The notes beneath the pieces are model-generated. The model worked only from the letters and a program-made list of their open reading frames with translations, made no database searches and was not told the origin of the DNA. DNA of 40,953 bases from Parachlamydiales bacterium (GTDB lineage: Bacteria; Chlamydiota; Chlamydiia; Chlamydiales; Rhabdochlamydiaceae): assembly GCA_020053915.1 (NCBI GenBank), contig JAGVMG010000012.1:1-40953 (forward strand). Direction: 5' to 3'. Both the position numbers and the translations under genes were made by a program. Shown piece after piece: positions 24,432 through 32,468 of this stretch; position 1 is the stretch's first letter; every line of letters begins with the position of its first letter.

Positions 24432-25327
24432 AGTGAGTTGATTTTCTCCTCGAGATGAGGGGTCAGCTCAGGACAGTGCTCATCCAGCCAGAGATGCAAG
24501 GTGCGGGTGATTGCGGCGACATCTTTGCGATAAACTTGGGGGTCTTTTCTTTGAGCGTCATGTCTAAATCTACCGACGTCAATGACCACAGCCTGTCCTT
24601 GGATAAACCCAAAGTTGCGGTGGATTTTGGCATCTTCGTCGAAAATTCCTTTATGACAGCGGGAAACGACGACATCTACAAGAGAATCGATCGCAGCTTC
24701 CGCTTCCTTTAACTTGTTCTCTTGTACGAGATGTTCGAGATAAGGATAGGCCATGTCGGCTTTTTTCTGGAGAATGAACTCGATCCCATCGAGATCGATC
24801 TGATGCGCGATATTGAGCTTGTCGCAAATGGTGACTTGCTGATTGAGCCCTTGTGTCTTATTGAGATGGATATAAAGGATCCCCGTTTCTTGAGGGAGCT
24901 CTTCATAGGCGAGTTTATAACTGCCAAAGTCGCGATCGAGTTTGCTGAGAATTTTTTCGAGCTTGCGTGTTCGGATCGCTTCGAAAGGGGCCGGTAGGGT
25001 GTGAAGAAGAAGTGCACTTGTGGGTTTGCGGATCTTATGCTTGAAGAACTTAATCACATACTGGTCATCGTCTGAAACAAAGGCAAAACACTGCCCTCCA
25101 CAGCCCAAATAATGGAATTGTTGAGAGATAATGCGCTCAAAGTCTTGCTTTTCTTCTCCCACGGGCAGCGGCGTTGCCCATGCAGGGTTAAACTTTAAGT
25201 CGGAATGGATTCTTAAGGTTGTAAAGGCGTCTGTGCGCGCTTCGCAAAAGCTTGCGGCGGCGTGGTGTAGGCCGATAAGGAGGGCAAGGGAGACTAAGGG
25301 TTTAACGCGTATTCTCATAACCTTCAA
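24428..25327 (-). CDS. Membrane-anchored kinase-like family protein, member 4
   Basis: This 299-aa member is the clearest. It has a hydrophobic start (VSLALLIGLHHAAA) and CEARTDAF motif (28-35). The putative P-loop-like hairpin is YLGCGGQCFAFVSDD (73-87) with Lys93 in YVIKFF. SYKLAYEEL (136-144) and ETGILYIHLN follow, with FILQKKA at 184-190 in the hinge position. Asp230, Asp232 and Asn238 lie in KGIFDEDAKIHRNFGF, and Asp250 in VIDVGRF. Conserved prefix length and cysteine suggest an extracytoplasmic location. It overlaps the gene upstream by 26 nt and the one downstream by 4 nt. Confidence 0.75.
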   Translation of the reverse strand: MKVMRIRVKPLVSLALLIGLHHAAASFCEARTDAFTTLRIHSDLKFNPAWATPLPVGEEKQDFERIISQQFHYLGCGGQCFAFVSDDDQYVIKFFKHKIRKPTSALLLHTLPAPFEAIRTRKLEKILSKLDRDFGSYKLAYEELPQETGILYIHLNKTQGLNQQVTICDKLNIAHQIDLDGIEFILQKKADMAYPYLEHLVQENKLKEAEAAIDSLVDVVVSRCHKGIFDEDAKIHRNFGFIQGQAVVIDVGRFRHDAQRKDPQVYRKDVAAITRTLHLWLDEHCPELTPHLEEKINSL

Positions 25328-26180
25328 TTGTGGTTTTTAGATAGGTCGAAAGCTCGGGGTCGCGCATTTCCAGCCAGCGCTGCAAGGGGGCCGTCGTGCG
25401 TTCCAGTTCTTGGGCAATTGCGTCAGGTGTTTCCATTGGCTCTTTTTGAAGAAAGCTGCCGATATCAATTTTAACAGCTTTTGTGCCCAAAAGTCCACAA
25501 TTGGTCAGCAGGCTTGGGTCTCTGTCGTAAATCCCTTGAGAAGAGAAGTGGGCCACAAGATCGATCAAGCTATCGATCGCTAATTTTGCGGAAACGCGAT
25601 CATTGTTTTGAATCATTTGAGAGAGAGCGTCAGGAAATAAAGCAGTGCGTTTTTGCAGAATAAAATCAAACGCGTTGAGATCGATCTCCAGTACCCTTTT
25701 TTTGTGATCTGTGAGTTTTAGCTGCGGCATCTCAGTGGTGGGATTTAAGTGGAGATAAAGGGTCGCGGTGTCTTCCGCCAGCTTATCATAGGCGAGCTGG
25801 TAACTTGAAAAATCGCGCGTGAGTTTATCTTCTTTCTTGAGGCGTTTTTTCTCTTTATAACCTGTTAAAAAGGGAGCGCTGTCGAGCCAGGTTGGAGTGG
25901 TATAGAGACGTTTCATGAGAAATTTAAGAACATACTTGCCATCTTCGCTAAAAAAGACGGAGCATTGCCCGCCTCGATTGAAGAAGTGATAAGATTGCGA
26001 GAGAGCTTGGGCAATCTCGAGGTAGTCGTGCTCATTTAAAGCATGCATTTCCCACCTTGGGTCATAAGCGCGGTGGGATAAGGTCCTTTCTAAGGAAAAT
26101 CCCTTGGGTTTTTTCCCTTCACCGCGTAGCAGGAAGATGCTAAGAGCCAGTGCAATCAGGCAATAGGTCCATCGCTTCAT
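25302..26180 (-). CDS. Membrane-anchored kinase-like family protein, member 5
   Basis: The 292-aa paralogue starts with TYCLIALALSIFLLRG and lacks the cysteine of the CxxQT motif (here GKKPKGFSLERTL). It has FFNRGGQCSVFFSEDG, YVLKFL, RDFSSYQLAYDKLAEDTATLYLHLN and FILQKRT. In the catalytic-loop-like region the usual RC-x-KG is replaced by HFSSQGIYDRDPSLLTNCGLL, and KIDIGSF follows. It overlaps member 6 by 4 nt (ATGA) and member 4 by 26 nt. Divergence at several otherwise fixed positions suggests specialised or reduced function. Confidence 0.72.
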   Translation of the reverse strand: MKRWTYCLIALALSIFLLRGEGKKPKGFSLERTLSHRAYDPRWEMHALNEHDYLEIAQALSQSYHFFNRGGQCSVFFSEDGKYVLKFLMKRLYTTPTWLDSAPFLTGYKEKKRLKKEDKLTRDFSSYQLAYDKLAEDTATLYLHLNPTTEMPQLKLTDHKKRVLEIDLNAFDFILQKRTALFPDALSQMIQNNDRVSAKLAIDSLIDLVAHFSSQGIYDRDPSLLTNCGLLGTKAVKIDIGSFLQKEPMETPDAIAQELERTTAPLQRWLEMRDPELSTYLKTTIEGYENTR

Positions 26181-27070
26181 AAACTGGCAATCTCATGTTC
26201 GAGATGATCGGAGAGCTCAGGGTATTTGGCGCGGAGCCATTGATTGAGATTGTCTGTGATTCGGATGATCTCATCGCGATCGACATTTCCTTGAGATTCT
26301 CCTTCCGGCTTTCGATACCTGCCGACATCGATTTGCAGCGGAGTATGGCCGATAAAGCCAAAATTGGTGTTGAGATCGGGATCTTTGTCGCGGATCCCTC
26401 GTTGACAGCGTACAACGAGAAGATCGACAAGCGAGGTCAGCGAAGCGCGTGCAGCTTCAAATCCTTCTGTTACGACCATCTTTTCAAGAGCGGGATAGAC
26501 GAGATCGGCGCGCTTTTGGACCAAAAACTCCATCTCATCGAGATTGAGCGTATGCTTGATATTGAGTTTATCGATGATCTCGATCTTTTGATGAAGTGTA
26601 TCGGTTTTGTTGAGATGCACATAGAGAACACCGGTTTCCTCGCGCATCTCCTCAAACGCGATCTTATAGCTGATAAAATCCCGATCGAGTTCTCCTTCTT
26701 TTTGGGCGATTTTTGAAAGGGCAAATGAGCGCAAAAAAGAGGGGAGAGGAAGCTTGGTCCAGAAGGGGGGAAGCAAGTGATACAGGCGGAAAAACTTGAT
26801 CACATGCTGATTGTCTTGAGAGACAAACACATAACACTGCGCTCCTTTGCCCAAATAGGAATAAGGCTGGTTCAGTACAGTGCGTACATTTGTCATCTCA
26901 TCGTCTGTTAAGGGGGGCGTTTCCCATTTTGGATTGTGGACAAGCTCTGAATGGATTTTATGGAGGGCGAAGCTGTCGGTCTGTTTTCGGCAAAAGCGCT
27001 GCGTTGCAATGACGGCCAGTACAATGAAGGCGAGTTTAGCAAAGCTGCGAAGGAGTTTCTTGAATGACAT
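26177..27070 (-). CDS. Membrane-anchored kinase-like family protein, member 6
   Basis: The first gene of the five-gene run encodes 297 aa: hydrophobic LAFIVLAVIATQRF, then CRKQTDSFALHKIHSEL, NPKWETPPL, YLGKGAQCYVFVSQDNQ and HVIKFF. RDFISYKIAFEEM, ETGVLYVHLN, FLVQKRA, CQRGIRDKDPDLNTNFGF and QIDVGRY complete the set of landmarks. GKGAQ is close to the classic kinase GxGxx loop. There is no strong ribosome binding site; the promoter of the run should lie in 27071-27137 or further upstream. Confidence 0.73.
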   Translation of the reverse strand: MSFKKLLRSFAKLAFIVLAVIATQRFCRKQTDSFALHKIHSELVHNPKWETPPLTDDEMTNVRTVLNQPYSYLGKGAQCYVFVSQDNQHVIKFFRLYHLLPPFWTKLPLPSFLRSFALSKIAQKEGELDRDFISYKIAFEEMREETGVLYVHLNKTDTLHQKIEIIDKLNIKHTLNLDEMEFLVQKRADLVYPALEKMVVTEGFEAARASLTSLVDLLVVRCQRGIRDKDPDLNTNFGFIGHTPLQIDVGRYRKPEGESQGNVDRDEIIRITDNLNQWLRAKYPELSDHLEHEIASL

Positions 27071-27087
27071 GGGCCACGCTTGAAATC

Positions 27088-27122
27088 GGGAGTTTTTTAA
27101 GTCTTAATACTAAAGAACTCCC
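27088..27122 (-). terminator. Hairpin between the hypothetical at 27138 and the kinase-like run
   Basis: GGGAGTT (27088-27094) pairs with AACTCCC (27116-27122) around a 21-nt AT-rich loop. It follows the stop codon of the minus-strand gene at 27138 and could end that transcript. On the minus strand the downstream arm is followed by CGATTTC, not a T-run, so it is weak. Confidence 0.35.
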
Positions 27123-27137
27123 TCTCCATATGTCAAT

Positions 27138-27974
27138 CTACTTAATCGTAAATGTACGCTGGATGTCGTTGAAGTAACCAGGAACGAGCTGATTATCGTT
27201 ATCGAGCAGCTCGAGACGGATGGTGTGCATCCCTTTGCCTAGACCGTAGAGATAATGAGGAACCCATTCAACAAGTGTGCGCTTGTTTGTGTTGTCGATG
27301 GTGAGGCGTACTTTGTAACCATCTTTTGAGAGATCGCAATTGGTGAGGTAGAAATCGAGGAGGATCGGCTGCCCATTGTTGTAGGAGTATTCTCCTTGAG
27401 GCTCGTTGTAAGTTAAAAAGGGCTGCGAGAGGTCGACCTGAGAATCTGATTTCTTTTGTTTATAATAAAAGATCGTGGCAGTGAAGCAGTTGTCACCTTT
27501 TAAGCTTTCATTAAAAGAGCGCACAGGAAAGACGCGCATGACGTGCATCCCTGGCTGCAACTTAAAGGGGATCTCATATTCTGCTGTTTGGTCGAAGTAC
27601 TCTTCGACATCGTCTAACGAATCGAGTAGCGCTTCATTCACAGAAAAGTAGGGCTGGTTATCGATCACGATATGCAGGCTTTGCCCTTCGTTGTCATTAT
27701 AGATTTCTTTTTTGCGAGGAAAATCGCTATCGACGCCTAATGCAAATCCATCGATTCTGATCTGCCCTTTGATGGGCGTTGAGTTTTCCACTTCATTTTT
27801 GCGTGGGAATAAGATCTTTGTCGTAACATGGTCCGGCTCAGGCGTTGGCTCTTTTGGCACCACGCGGATCTCTTTGGGATTGGGAGCTTGTTCCTCAAGA
27901 TAGGCACATTGAGCTGTGGAGAAGGTTAAAAGGGAGGCTAGAGTTATGGCTGTCGTTTGAAAGAATTGGCCCAT
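27138..27974 (-). CDS. Exported protein, unknown function
   Basis: The 278-aa protein has a signal peptide (MGQFFQTTAITLASLLTFSTAQCA). A Pro/Glu-rich segment PKEPTPEPDH follows, then beta-rich modules. HIVIDNQPYFSVNE and ATIFYYKQKKSD, plus two similar phrases PGMHVMRVFP and KGMHTIRLELLDND, suggest two Ig-like or beta-sandwich domains, the phrase marking the same strand of each. I recognise no family. GAGG precedes ATG 27974. It is divergent from pit and lies upstream of the kinase-like run in the same direction. Confidence 0.75.
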   Translation of the reverse strand: MGQFFQTTAITLASLLTFSTAQCAYLEEQAPNPKEIRVVPKEPTPEPDHVTTKILFPRKNEVENSTPIKGQIRIDGFALGVDSDFPRKKEIYNDNEGQSLHIVIDNQPYFSVNEALLDSLDDVEEYFDQTAEYEIPFKLQPGMHVMRVFPVRSFNESLKGDNCFTATIFYYKQKKSDSQVDLSQPFLTYNEPQGEYSYNNGQPILLDFYLTNCDLSKDGYKVRLTIDNTNKRTLVEWVPHYLYGLGKGMHTIRLELLDNDNQLVPGYFNDIQRTFTIK

Positions 27975-28047
27975 AGTGTTTCCTCAATTTTTGAAGTTAT
28001 TTTTTGTTATACGGTCTCGCTCTTTTTTTTCATATGAAAATTTTTAA

Positions 28048-28076
28048 GTGACAATTGGGGCGGCAAACTTTATATA
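28048..28076 (+). promoter_or_regulatory. Predicted pit promoter
   Basis: GTGACA (28048-28053), 17 nt, TATATA (28071-28076), 22 nt before the ATG. No Pho-box-like direct repeat was seen. Confidence 0.5.
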
Positions 28077-28097
28077 GAAGACAAAAGAGGACAACGG

Positions 28098-29093
28098 ATG
28101 TCGATGGAAATCATCCTTTGGGTTGTGATCCTAGGATTAGTGTTTGATTATACGAATGGATTTCACGATGCGGCAAATGTCGTCTCTACGGTTATTGCGA
28201 CACGCGTTCTTCGGCCGCTCACTGCAATTATCCTCGCTGCGATTCTCAATACTTTGGGTGCCACGCAAATCAGCGGGGTGGCTCAGACGATCGCCTCAGG
28301 TCTTGTCCAAGTGCAGTATACCACACAAACGATTGTCTTGGCGGCCTTGATAGGCGCCATTCTTTGGAATATAGTAACTTGGTTGATGGGGATTCCTAGC
28401 AGCTCCTCTTATGCTCTTGTGGGAGGACTTGTCGGGGCTGTGCTCTTCAGCGGAGGCTCGAAGATGATTCTGTGGAATGGAGTGATCTATAAAGTGATCA
28501 TTCCGATGGTTCTCTCTCCCGTCATCGGCTTTTTTTTAGGATATCTCCTTATGAAAGGGATTTCAGCCCTTCTCAAATTTCCCAAGATCCGTTCCAATGT
28601 GAAGATCTTCAATAAACTTCAGATCCTCTCGGCAAGTCTCGTGGCAATTGCCCATGGGTTAAACGACGCGCAAAAAAGCATGGGGATCATTACACTAGGA
28701 CTGTTTGCCGGAGGCTACTTGGCTCATCCCGTCATTCCTCTTTGGGTCATTTTAACGTGTGCTCTCATGATGGGGTTGGGAACCGCATCTGGCGGGTTTC
28801 GCATCATCCGCACGGTGGGCTTTGGGATTACCAAGCTCGAGCCTTTCCATGGCTTTGCTGCGGAAACGAGCGCCTCCTGTGTGATCTTGGCGGCGAGCTT
28901 TCTCGGTATGCCAGTCAGCTCGACCCACATGATTGTGGGAAGCATTACCGGCGTTGGTTCGGCTAAGAGACCTGCTCGCGTTCAATGGGAGACCGCTCAA
29001 AAAGTGATCTTCGCTTGGATCCTCACCCTGCCCGGTGCGGCTCTCGTTTCTGGGCTTTCTTATAAGCTATTTAATCTCTGTGGTTTGCATTAA
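28098..29093 (+). CDS. pit: PiT-family inorganic phosphate permease
   Basis: The 331-aa inner-membrane protein has about ten hydrophobic helices and both PiT signatures: DYTNGFHDAANVVSTVIATR near the N-terminus and AHGLNDAQKSMGIITLGL in the C-terminal half. It takes up phosphate by cation symport. GAGG stands about 8 nt before ATG 28098. In many bacteria and in Chlamydia pit is paired with a DUF47 regulator; none is adjacent here. The next gene is 223 nt away. Confidence 0.93.
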   Translation: MSMEIILWVVILGLVFDYTNGFHDAANVVSTVIATRVLRPLTAIILAAILNTLGATQISGVAQTIASGLVQVQYTTQTIVLAALIGAILWNIVTWLMGIPSSSSYALVGGLVGAVLFSGGSKMILWNGVIYKVIIPMVLSPVIGFFLGYLLMKGISALLKFPKIRSNVKIFNKLQILSASLVAIAHGLNDAQKSMGIITLGLFAGGYLAHPVIPLWVILTCALMMGLGTASGGFRIIRTVGFGITKLEPFHGFAAETSASCVILAASFLGMPVSSTHMIVGSITGVGSAKRPARVQWETAQKVIFAWILTLPGAALVSGLSYKLFNLCGLH

Positions 29094-29316
29094 TCATCCT
29101 CGCTCTCCTCTACGAAAGCATAAAAAAGCTATCTTATATATAAACTCATGTAATTATTTAATTTATTAAATAACGTAACTAACGCATTATTAACGACGAT
29201 GTGTATTTAGTTGTAATTTTAATTAGTTGCTAGTTATTAATTAATATTGATCCGAAACTAAATTAATACGATAATGAATTAGAGGGACGTAATAATTATA
29301 AAATATAAGGTGAGCG

Positions 29317-31500
29317 ATGCAACATCGTGGTAAAAAAGAAGGGATCAGCGTCATGGAAGCGGTGGATAATCTCACGCACATGGCAGAAATTGATTTAAAT
29401 GCTCCTTCTCTGGAGCTCGGCGCTGGGAAGCTAACTGAAGAGCAGGTGAGAGAGCAGCTGAATCTGTTATCCTGGCAAAGTCCTGAGTATATCGTCTATA
29501 ACCGCGAGCGGGTTCGTGAGACTTTTCAAGTGATCCTCAACTACCTCAAACACCTGTACGAAAAAGATAAAATCCACTTGCGCGACGCCGACACTCAACG
29601 GGGCGTGCAAGCGATCATGATTCTAGTCAATGAAGCGGCCCAGAAAGTGGATCAGTGCACCGAAATGTTTAAAGGGGAAAAGGAAGAGAGCATCACCCAG
29701 ATCAAAGAATATAAAGAGCTGCAGCACTTCTATCTCTCGAAGGTCTATCATAAATTTAACCTCCCTGCAGAGACAGATATCCCTTGGCATGAAGATTGGA
29801 GCGCTCAAGGGGAAGAGGTGTCTAAAGACACAAGCCGCCAAGGACTCAAAGACTTGGAGACGATCCGCAATGATAAGGAATACGAGCTCTTTTTAATTAA
29901 AAGAGAAGACGGACGTCCTTTTTTCAATAAAGATCTGCTCCGCCATTTGCGATTGGTCGGGGAATTTGACGAAACATTAGGGGACATGGGCGATGAAGAT
30001 CCTTTCTTGCGCCTTAAAATGCTTGAAGACAGAGATCTGCACCTTTCGGCTCAGGAGATCCTTCACCAAGTAGCGCCTTATGTCGACGACTATCTCAAAG
30101 ATGCCATGAAATACAAAGAGATCGAGTTTGTCGCATCGATTAATAAAGCGCTCATGGCGCTCATGCTCGCTGCCAATTCGCATAATATGATGCAGAACAC
30201 CTTGGGGAAAAGCAGCTTAAACTATTATTCCGATTTCCAATTTTATTTAAGAAAAGCGATCTCTTCGACAGAATACCACCATTACATGACAAACCCACCT
30301 GATCGCAAAGATCGCTTTTTTCAGACTCTCTACACCTTGACGCACTCTCTGTGCTCTGGTTATTTTACAAGATCGGGAAAACACAAAGAAATGATCGCCT
30401 TCATCCGACTTCTTATCGAGAAGGGAGGACAAGGCTCTGAGACCCGTCCTCAAACACAGAGCCCCTTGGCGCTTTGGAATAACCTGCTCGATGAAAATGA
30501 GCATATCCGGTACCTGCTCAAGCATTATCCCAATGGCCCCGTCCTTCGCGCGATTGACGTTTTTCGCTCGGAGACCCCTTTGCAAGGATTTGACCCCTTG
30601 GCTCAAATCAACCACCCTGCTCAATTGTATACGGTGGTCAATGATCAGATGCACCTAAGCTGTTTGAGAATTCCAGCTCCCGTACACCAAGAGTATATTC
30701 ATAAGGCGGCTCCGGTCGATGAATTTTATGGATTTTTGCGCTCTTTGGGAAAAGAGGGGATGCAGCAGCGCCATTTAATGGTCAACCTCCAAGACAGAAC
30801 CTCTTGGCAAGAGCATGCGCGTTGTTTGGCATTAGAAAAGATCCCCGCTCAGGCTGAATTCAACCAGTCTCTTGTTGTGGTGACCTTGCCTAAAAATGCT
30901 GACTTTTATTTTCAGTCAGGCCCCTATGTCAACTTGAATGATGCGAAAGAGTTTATCTCCCTGTTCGAAGCGCAGATTGAAAGTGCGGAGCAGTGCGGGT
31001 TCTTTTTCCCATCCGCCTGGAACAAAAAAGCCTTCGAATCCTTTGCTAAAGATGCGATGAAAATGATCCACCGTGTCTTCTTTGGCGGCAAAGACACGCT
31101 GATCCACAAAAACCGCCTCGACTTCATCGAGATTTTCTATCTCTTCTTGCTGCTCAAAGTGATCGAAGACTTTAAGCCCGATTCGATCAGCTTTACCTGT
31201 AAAGATTCTGTCGATACAGGAGCTGCTGCAAGCGCGGAGTTCTACTCCTTCATGAAAATCATGAATAGTGCTCAAAGCTGGAGTAAAGAGGAAAAGGACT
31301 TTCTGCTGTGGCTCATTTATTCTCCCGCGCTAGTCTTGCGCGAACGGGCGATTGACGCCACGCGCTTTAATCGGATGACAAGTGCTTTGAGTGTCGTCCA
31401 GGCAGAGCTAGAAGCCCACCGCGAGCAAGTCATTGCTGCCTGTGCGAAGCTCTATGAGACGCCTTTCTTCAAAGATATGAGAATTCAAGATGCTAGTTAA
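29317..31500 (+). CDS. Large hypothetical protein, possibly Chlamydiae-specific
   Basis: I do not recognise this 727-aa protein. It has no signal peptide or membrane segment. It is predicted mainly helical with charged repeats in the first 200 residues (LKHLYEKDKIHLRDADTQRG, IKEYKELQHFYLSKVYHKF), perhaps a coiled coil. Two further regions, HLRLVGEFDETLGDMGDEDP and RVFFGGKDTLIHKNRLDFIE, carry no known motif. A spaced AAGGTGA precedes ATG 29317; Met13 is an alternative. An AT-rich 223-nt region lies upstream. The stop codon lies next to a duplicated algH 3' end. It is an intracellular protein or a candidate type III substrate. Confidence 0.75.
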   Translation: MQHRGKKEGISVMEAVDNLTHMAEIDLNAPSLELGAGKLTEEQVREQLNLLSWQSPEYIVYNRERVRETFQVILNYLKHLYEKDKIHLRDADTQRGVQAIMILVNEAAQKVDQCTEMFKGEKEESITQIKEYKELQHFYLSKVYHKFNLPAETDIPWHEDWSAQGEEVSKDTSRQGLKDLETIRNDKEYELFLIKREDGRPFFNKDLLRHLRLVGEFDETLGDMGDEDPFLRLKMLEDRDLHLSAQEILHQVAPYVDDYLKDAMKYKEIEFVASINKALMALMLAANSHNMMQNTLGKSSLNYYSDFQFYLRKAISSTEYHHYMTNPPDRKDRFFQTLYTLTHSLCSGYFTRSGKHKEMIAFIRLLIEKGGQGSETRPQTQSPLALWNNLLDENEHIRYLLKHYPNGPVLRAIDVFRSETPLQGFDPLAQINHPAQLYTVVNDQMHLSCLRIPAPVHQEYIHKAAPVDEFYGFLRSLGKEGMQQRHLMVNLQDRTSWQEHARCLALEKIPAQAEFNQSLVVVTLPKNADFYFQSGPYVNLNDAKEFISLFEAQIESAEQCGFFFPSAWNKKAFESFAKDAMKMIHRVFFGGKDTLIHKNRLDFIEIFYLFLLLKVIEDFKPDSISFTCKDSVDTGAAASAEFYSFMKIMNSAQSWSKEEKDFLLWLIYSPALVLRERAIDATRFNRMTSALSVVQAELEAHREQVIAACAKLYETPFFKDMRIQDAS

Positions 31501-31720
31501 TTAAGACTCAAATCCTCAGGAATCATCGATAGGGTGGCATATACCAGACTCGGTCACAAACTTGGAATTTGGGGAGTCTTAGAGTGGTTCAGCTTTTTTG
31601 AACCGCGACGGCGGGAATATTCATGAATATTCTCGAGAAGCGGTTCGAAAAAAATGGGCCGCTATAATGGCCCCTAAATTCCAAGTTTGTGAGCGAGTCT
31701 GGTATAATTGCCACCCATTT
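31501..31720 (-). pseudogene. Duplicated algH 3' end interrupted by a MITE
   Basis: 31501-31541 is identical to 32473-32513, the last codons of algH. The match resumes after the MITE at 31707-31720 (TTGCCACCCATTT, equal to 32515-32527). Taken together about 55 nt are copied with one mismatch. The stop codon here becomes TAA (31497-31499) and still gives the same C-terminal residues LSLN. Confidence 0.85.
31542..31704. mobile_element. MITE with TA target duplication
   Basis: The 31-nt ends 31540-31570 and 31676-31706 are inverted repeats with one mismatch (30 of 31). The outer TA at 31540-31541 and 31705-31706 is the target duplication, since the uninterrupted copy at 32512-32513 has a single TA. 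The element is 163 bp, starts TACCAG, and has no transposase gene. TA duplication fits mobilisation by an IS630/Tc1-mariner-type transposase. An internal palindrome GAATATTCATGAATATTC lies near 31615-31632. Confidence 0.85.
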
Positions 31721-32113
31721 TTAAGGATTGCAAAGCAATTCAAAATCAATGTGGAGAACTTTAGCAAGTTTTTTTCCGACCGCTTTTCCAATTGGTCTTT
31801 GAGCATTTTCCATTTTGGAAATGTTTTCCTGGCTGATTCCGGTTCGTTTTGCTAATTCTTTTTGGGACAACCCTTCTCTATATCGAGCTCCTCTAAGGGC
31901 TAATCCCGTTTTTTTATATTTAGCGATGCGGTCTTTGGCAAGGGTTTCCCAAGGAATAGATTCGGATTCGCCATATTTCTCTAAAAAGGCTTCAAGTTTT
32001 TGTAAATGCTTGGCAGAAACAAAGGTGAGTTTTTTCACTTTTCCAGGCATTTCAATGACGACTTTATAGATCGTCTGTTGATTAGTAGGGTGCCCCTTCG
32101 TGTGAGCCGACAT
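31721..32113 (-). CDS. XRE-family antitoxin (HigA-like)
   Basis: The 130-aa protein ends in an HTH_3 domain (LRGARYREGLSQKELAKRTG, then SQENISKMENAQRPIGKAV, residues about 70-125). The N-terminal half (TIYKVVIEMPGKVKKLTFVS) would contact the toxin. It overlaps the toxin gene by 32 nt and is translated from the same message, downstream of it, the order typical of higBA. It probably binds the palindrome at 32418-32429 to repress the pair. The duplicated algH end begins at the base after its stop codon. Confidence 0.82.
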   Translation of the reverse strand: MSAHTKGHPTNQQTIYKVVIEMPGKVKKLTFVSAKHLQKLEAFLEKYGESESIPWETLAKDRIAKYKKTGLALRGARYREGLSQKELAKRTGISQENISKMENAQRPIGKAVGKKLAKVLHIDFELLCNP

Positions 32114-32378
32114 AATATACCTCGATCCGTTTGGCTTTTTTATCTATAACCTTCCAGCAAGCGACATAACAGGGTCGTCCTCTGCGAAGATGACAATGGA
32201 AGTGTTCTGGCTCTAAAGGCCCAAAATGTGGCCAATCAGCTAGCTGAGAGCCATTTTTTTGAAGGTCTAATACTAGCAAGTCTACCACATCGTTAATCGA
32301 TGGCCTTGAACCGCTTCGCTTGAGTTTTTCGTATTGCTTCCCAGCTTCTCTGGAAAAGCTCACAATCCAGTTAGGCAT
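32082..32378 (-). CDS. RelE/HigB-like toxin
   Basis: The 98-aa protein has the ParE/RelE-like pattern: WIVSFSREAGKQYEKLKRSG (helix 1-2), a loop with HFGPLEPEHFHCHLRRGRPCYVACW, and RIEVYYVGSHEGAPY at the end where the family has the strand carrying catalytic or basic residues. Members cut mRNA at the ribosome or act on gyrase. AAGGA lies just before ATG 32378. It leads the two-gene operon with the HTH antitoxin. Confidence 0.82.
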   Translation of the reverse strand: MPNWIVSFSREAGKQYEKLKRSGSRPSINDVVDLLVLDLQKNGSQLADWPHFGPLEPEHFHCHLRRGRPCYVACWKVIDKKAKRIEVYYVGSHEGAPY

Positions 32379-32400
32379 TCCAGTCCTTCATCTTTCCTCA

Positions 32401-32430
32401 ATCATATCGCAGAGATCTGACATATGTCAA
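32401..32430 (-). promoter_or_regulatory. Toxin-antitoxin promoter and operator
   Basis: On the minus strand TTGACA (complement of 32425-32430), an 18-nt spacer and TATGAT (complement of 32401-32406) form a near-consensus promoter. TGACATATGTCA (32418-32429) is a perfect 12-bp palindrome over the -35 element, the expected site of antitoxin repression. Confidence 0.7.
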
Positions 32431-32468
32431 TAAATAAGAGGGAACATGCAAGAATGAAGTGATTTTGA

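Noticed and set aside
26195-26716. 173-codon plus-strand frame opposite kinase-like member 6
   Set aside because: The minus strand carries conserved paralogue motifs; the plus frame is a shadow seen also opposite other members.
31598-31855. 85-codon plus-strand frame across the MITE and the antitoxin end
   Set aside because: It crosses a mobile-element boundary and is antisense to the antitoxin.
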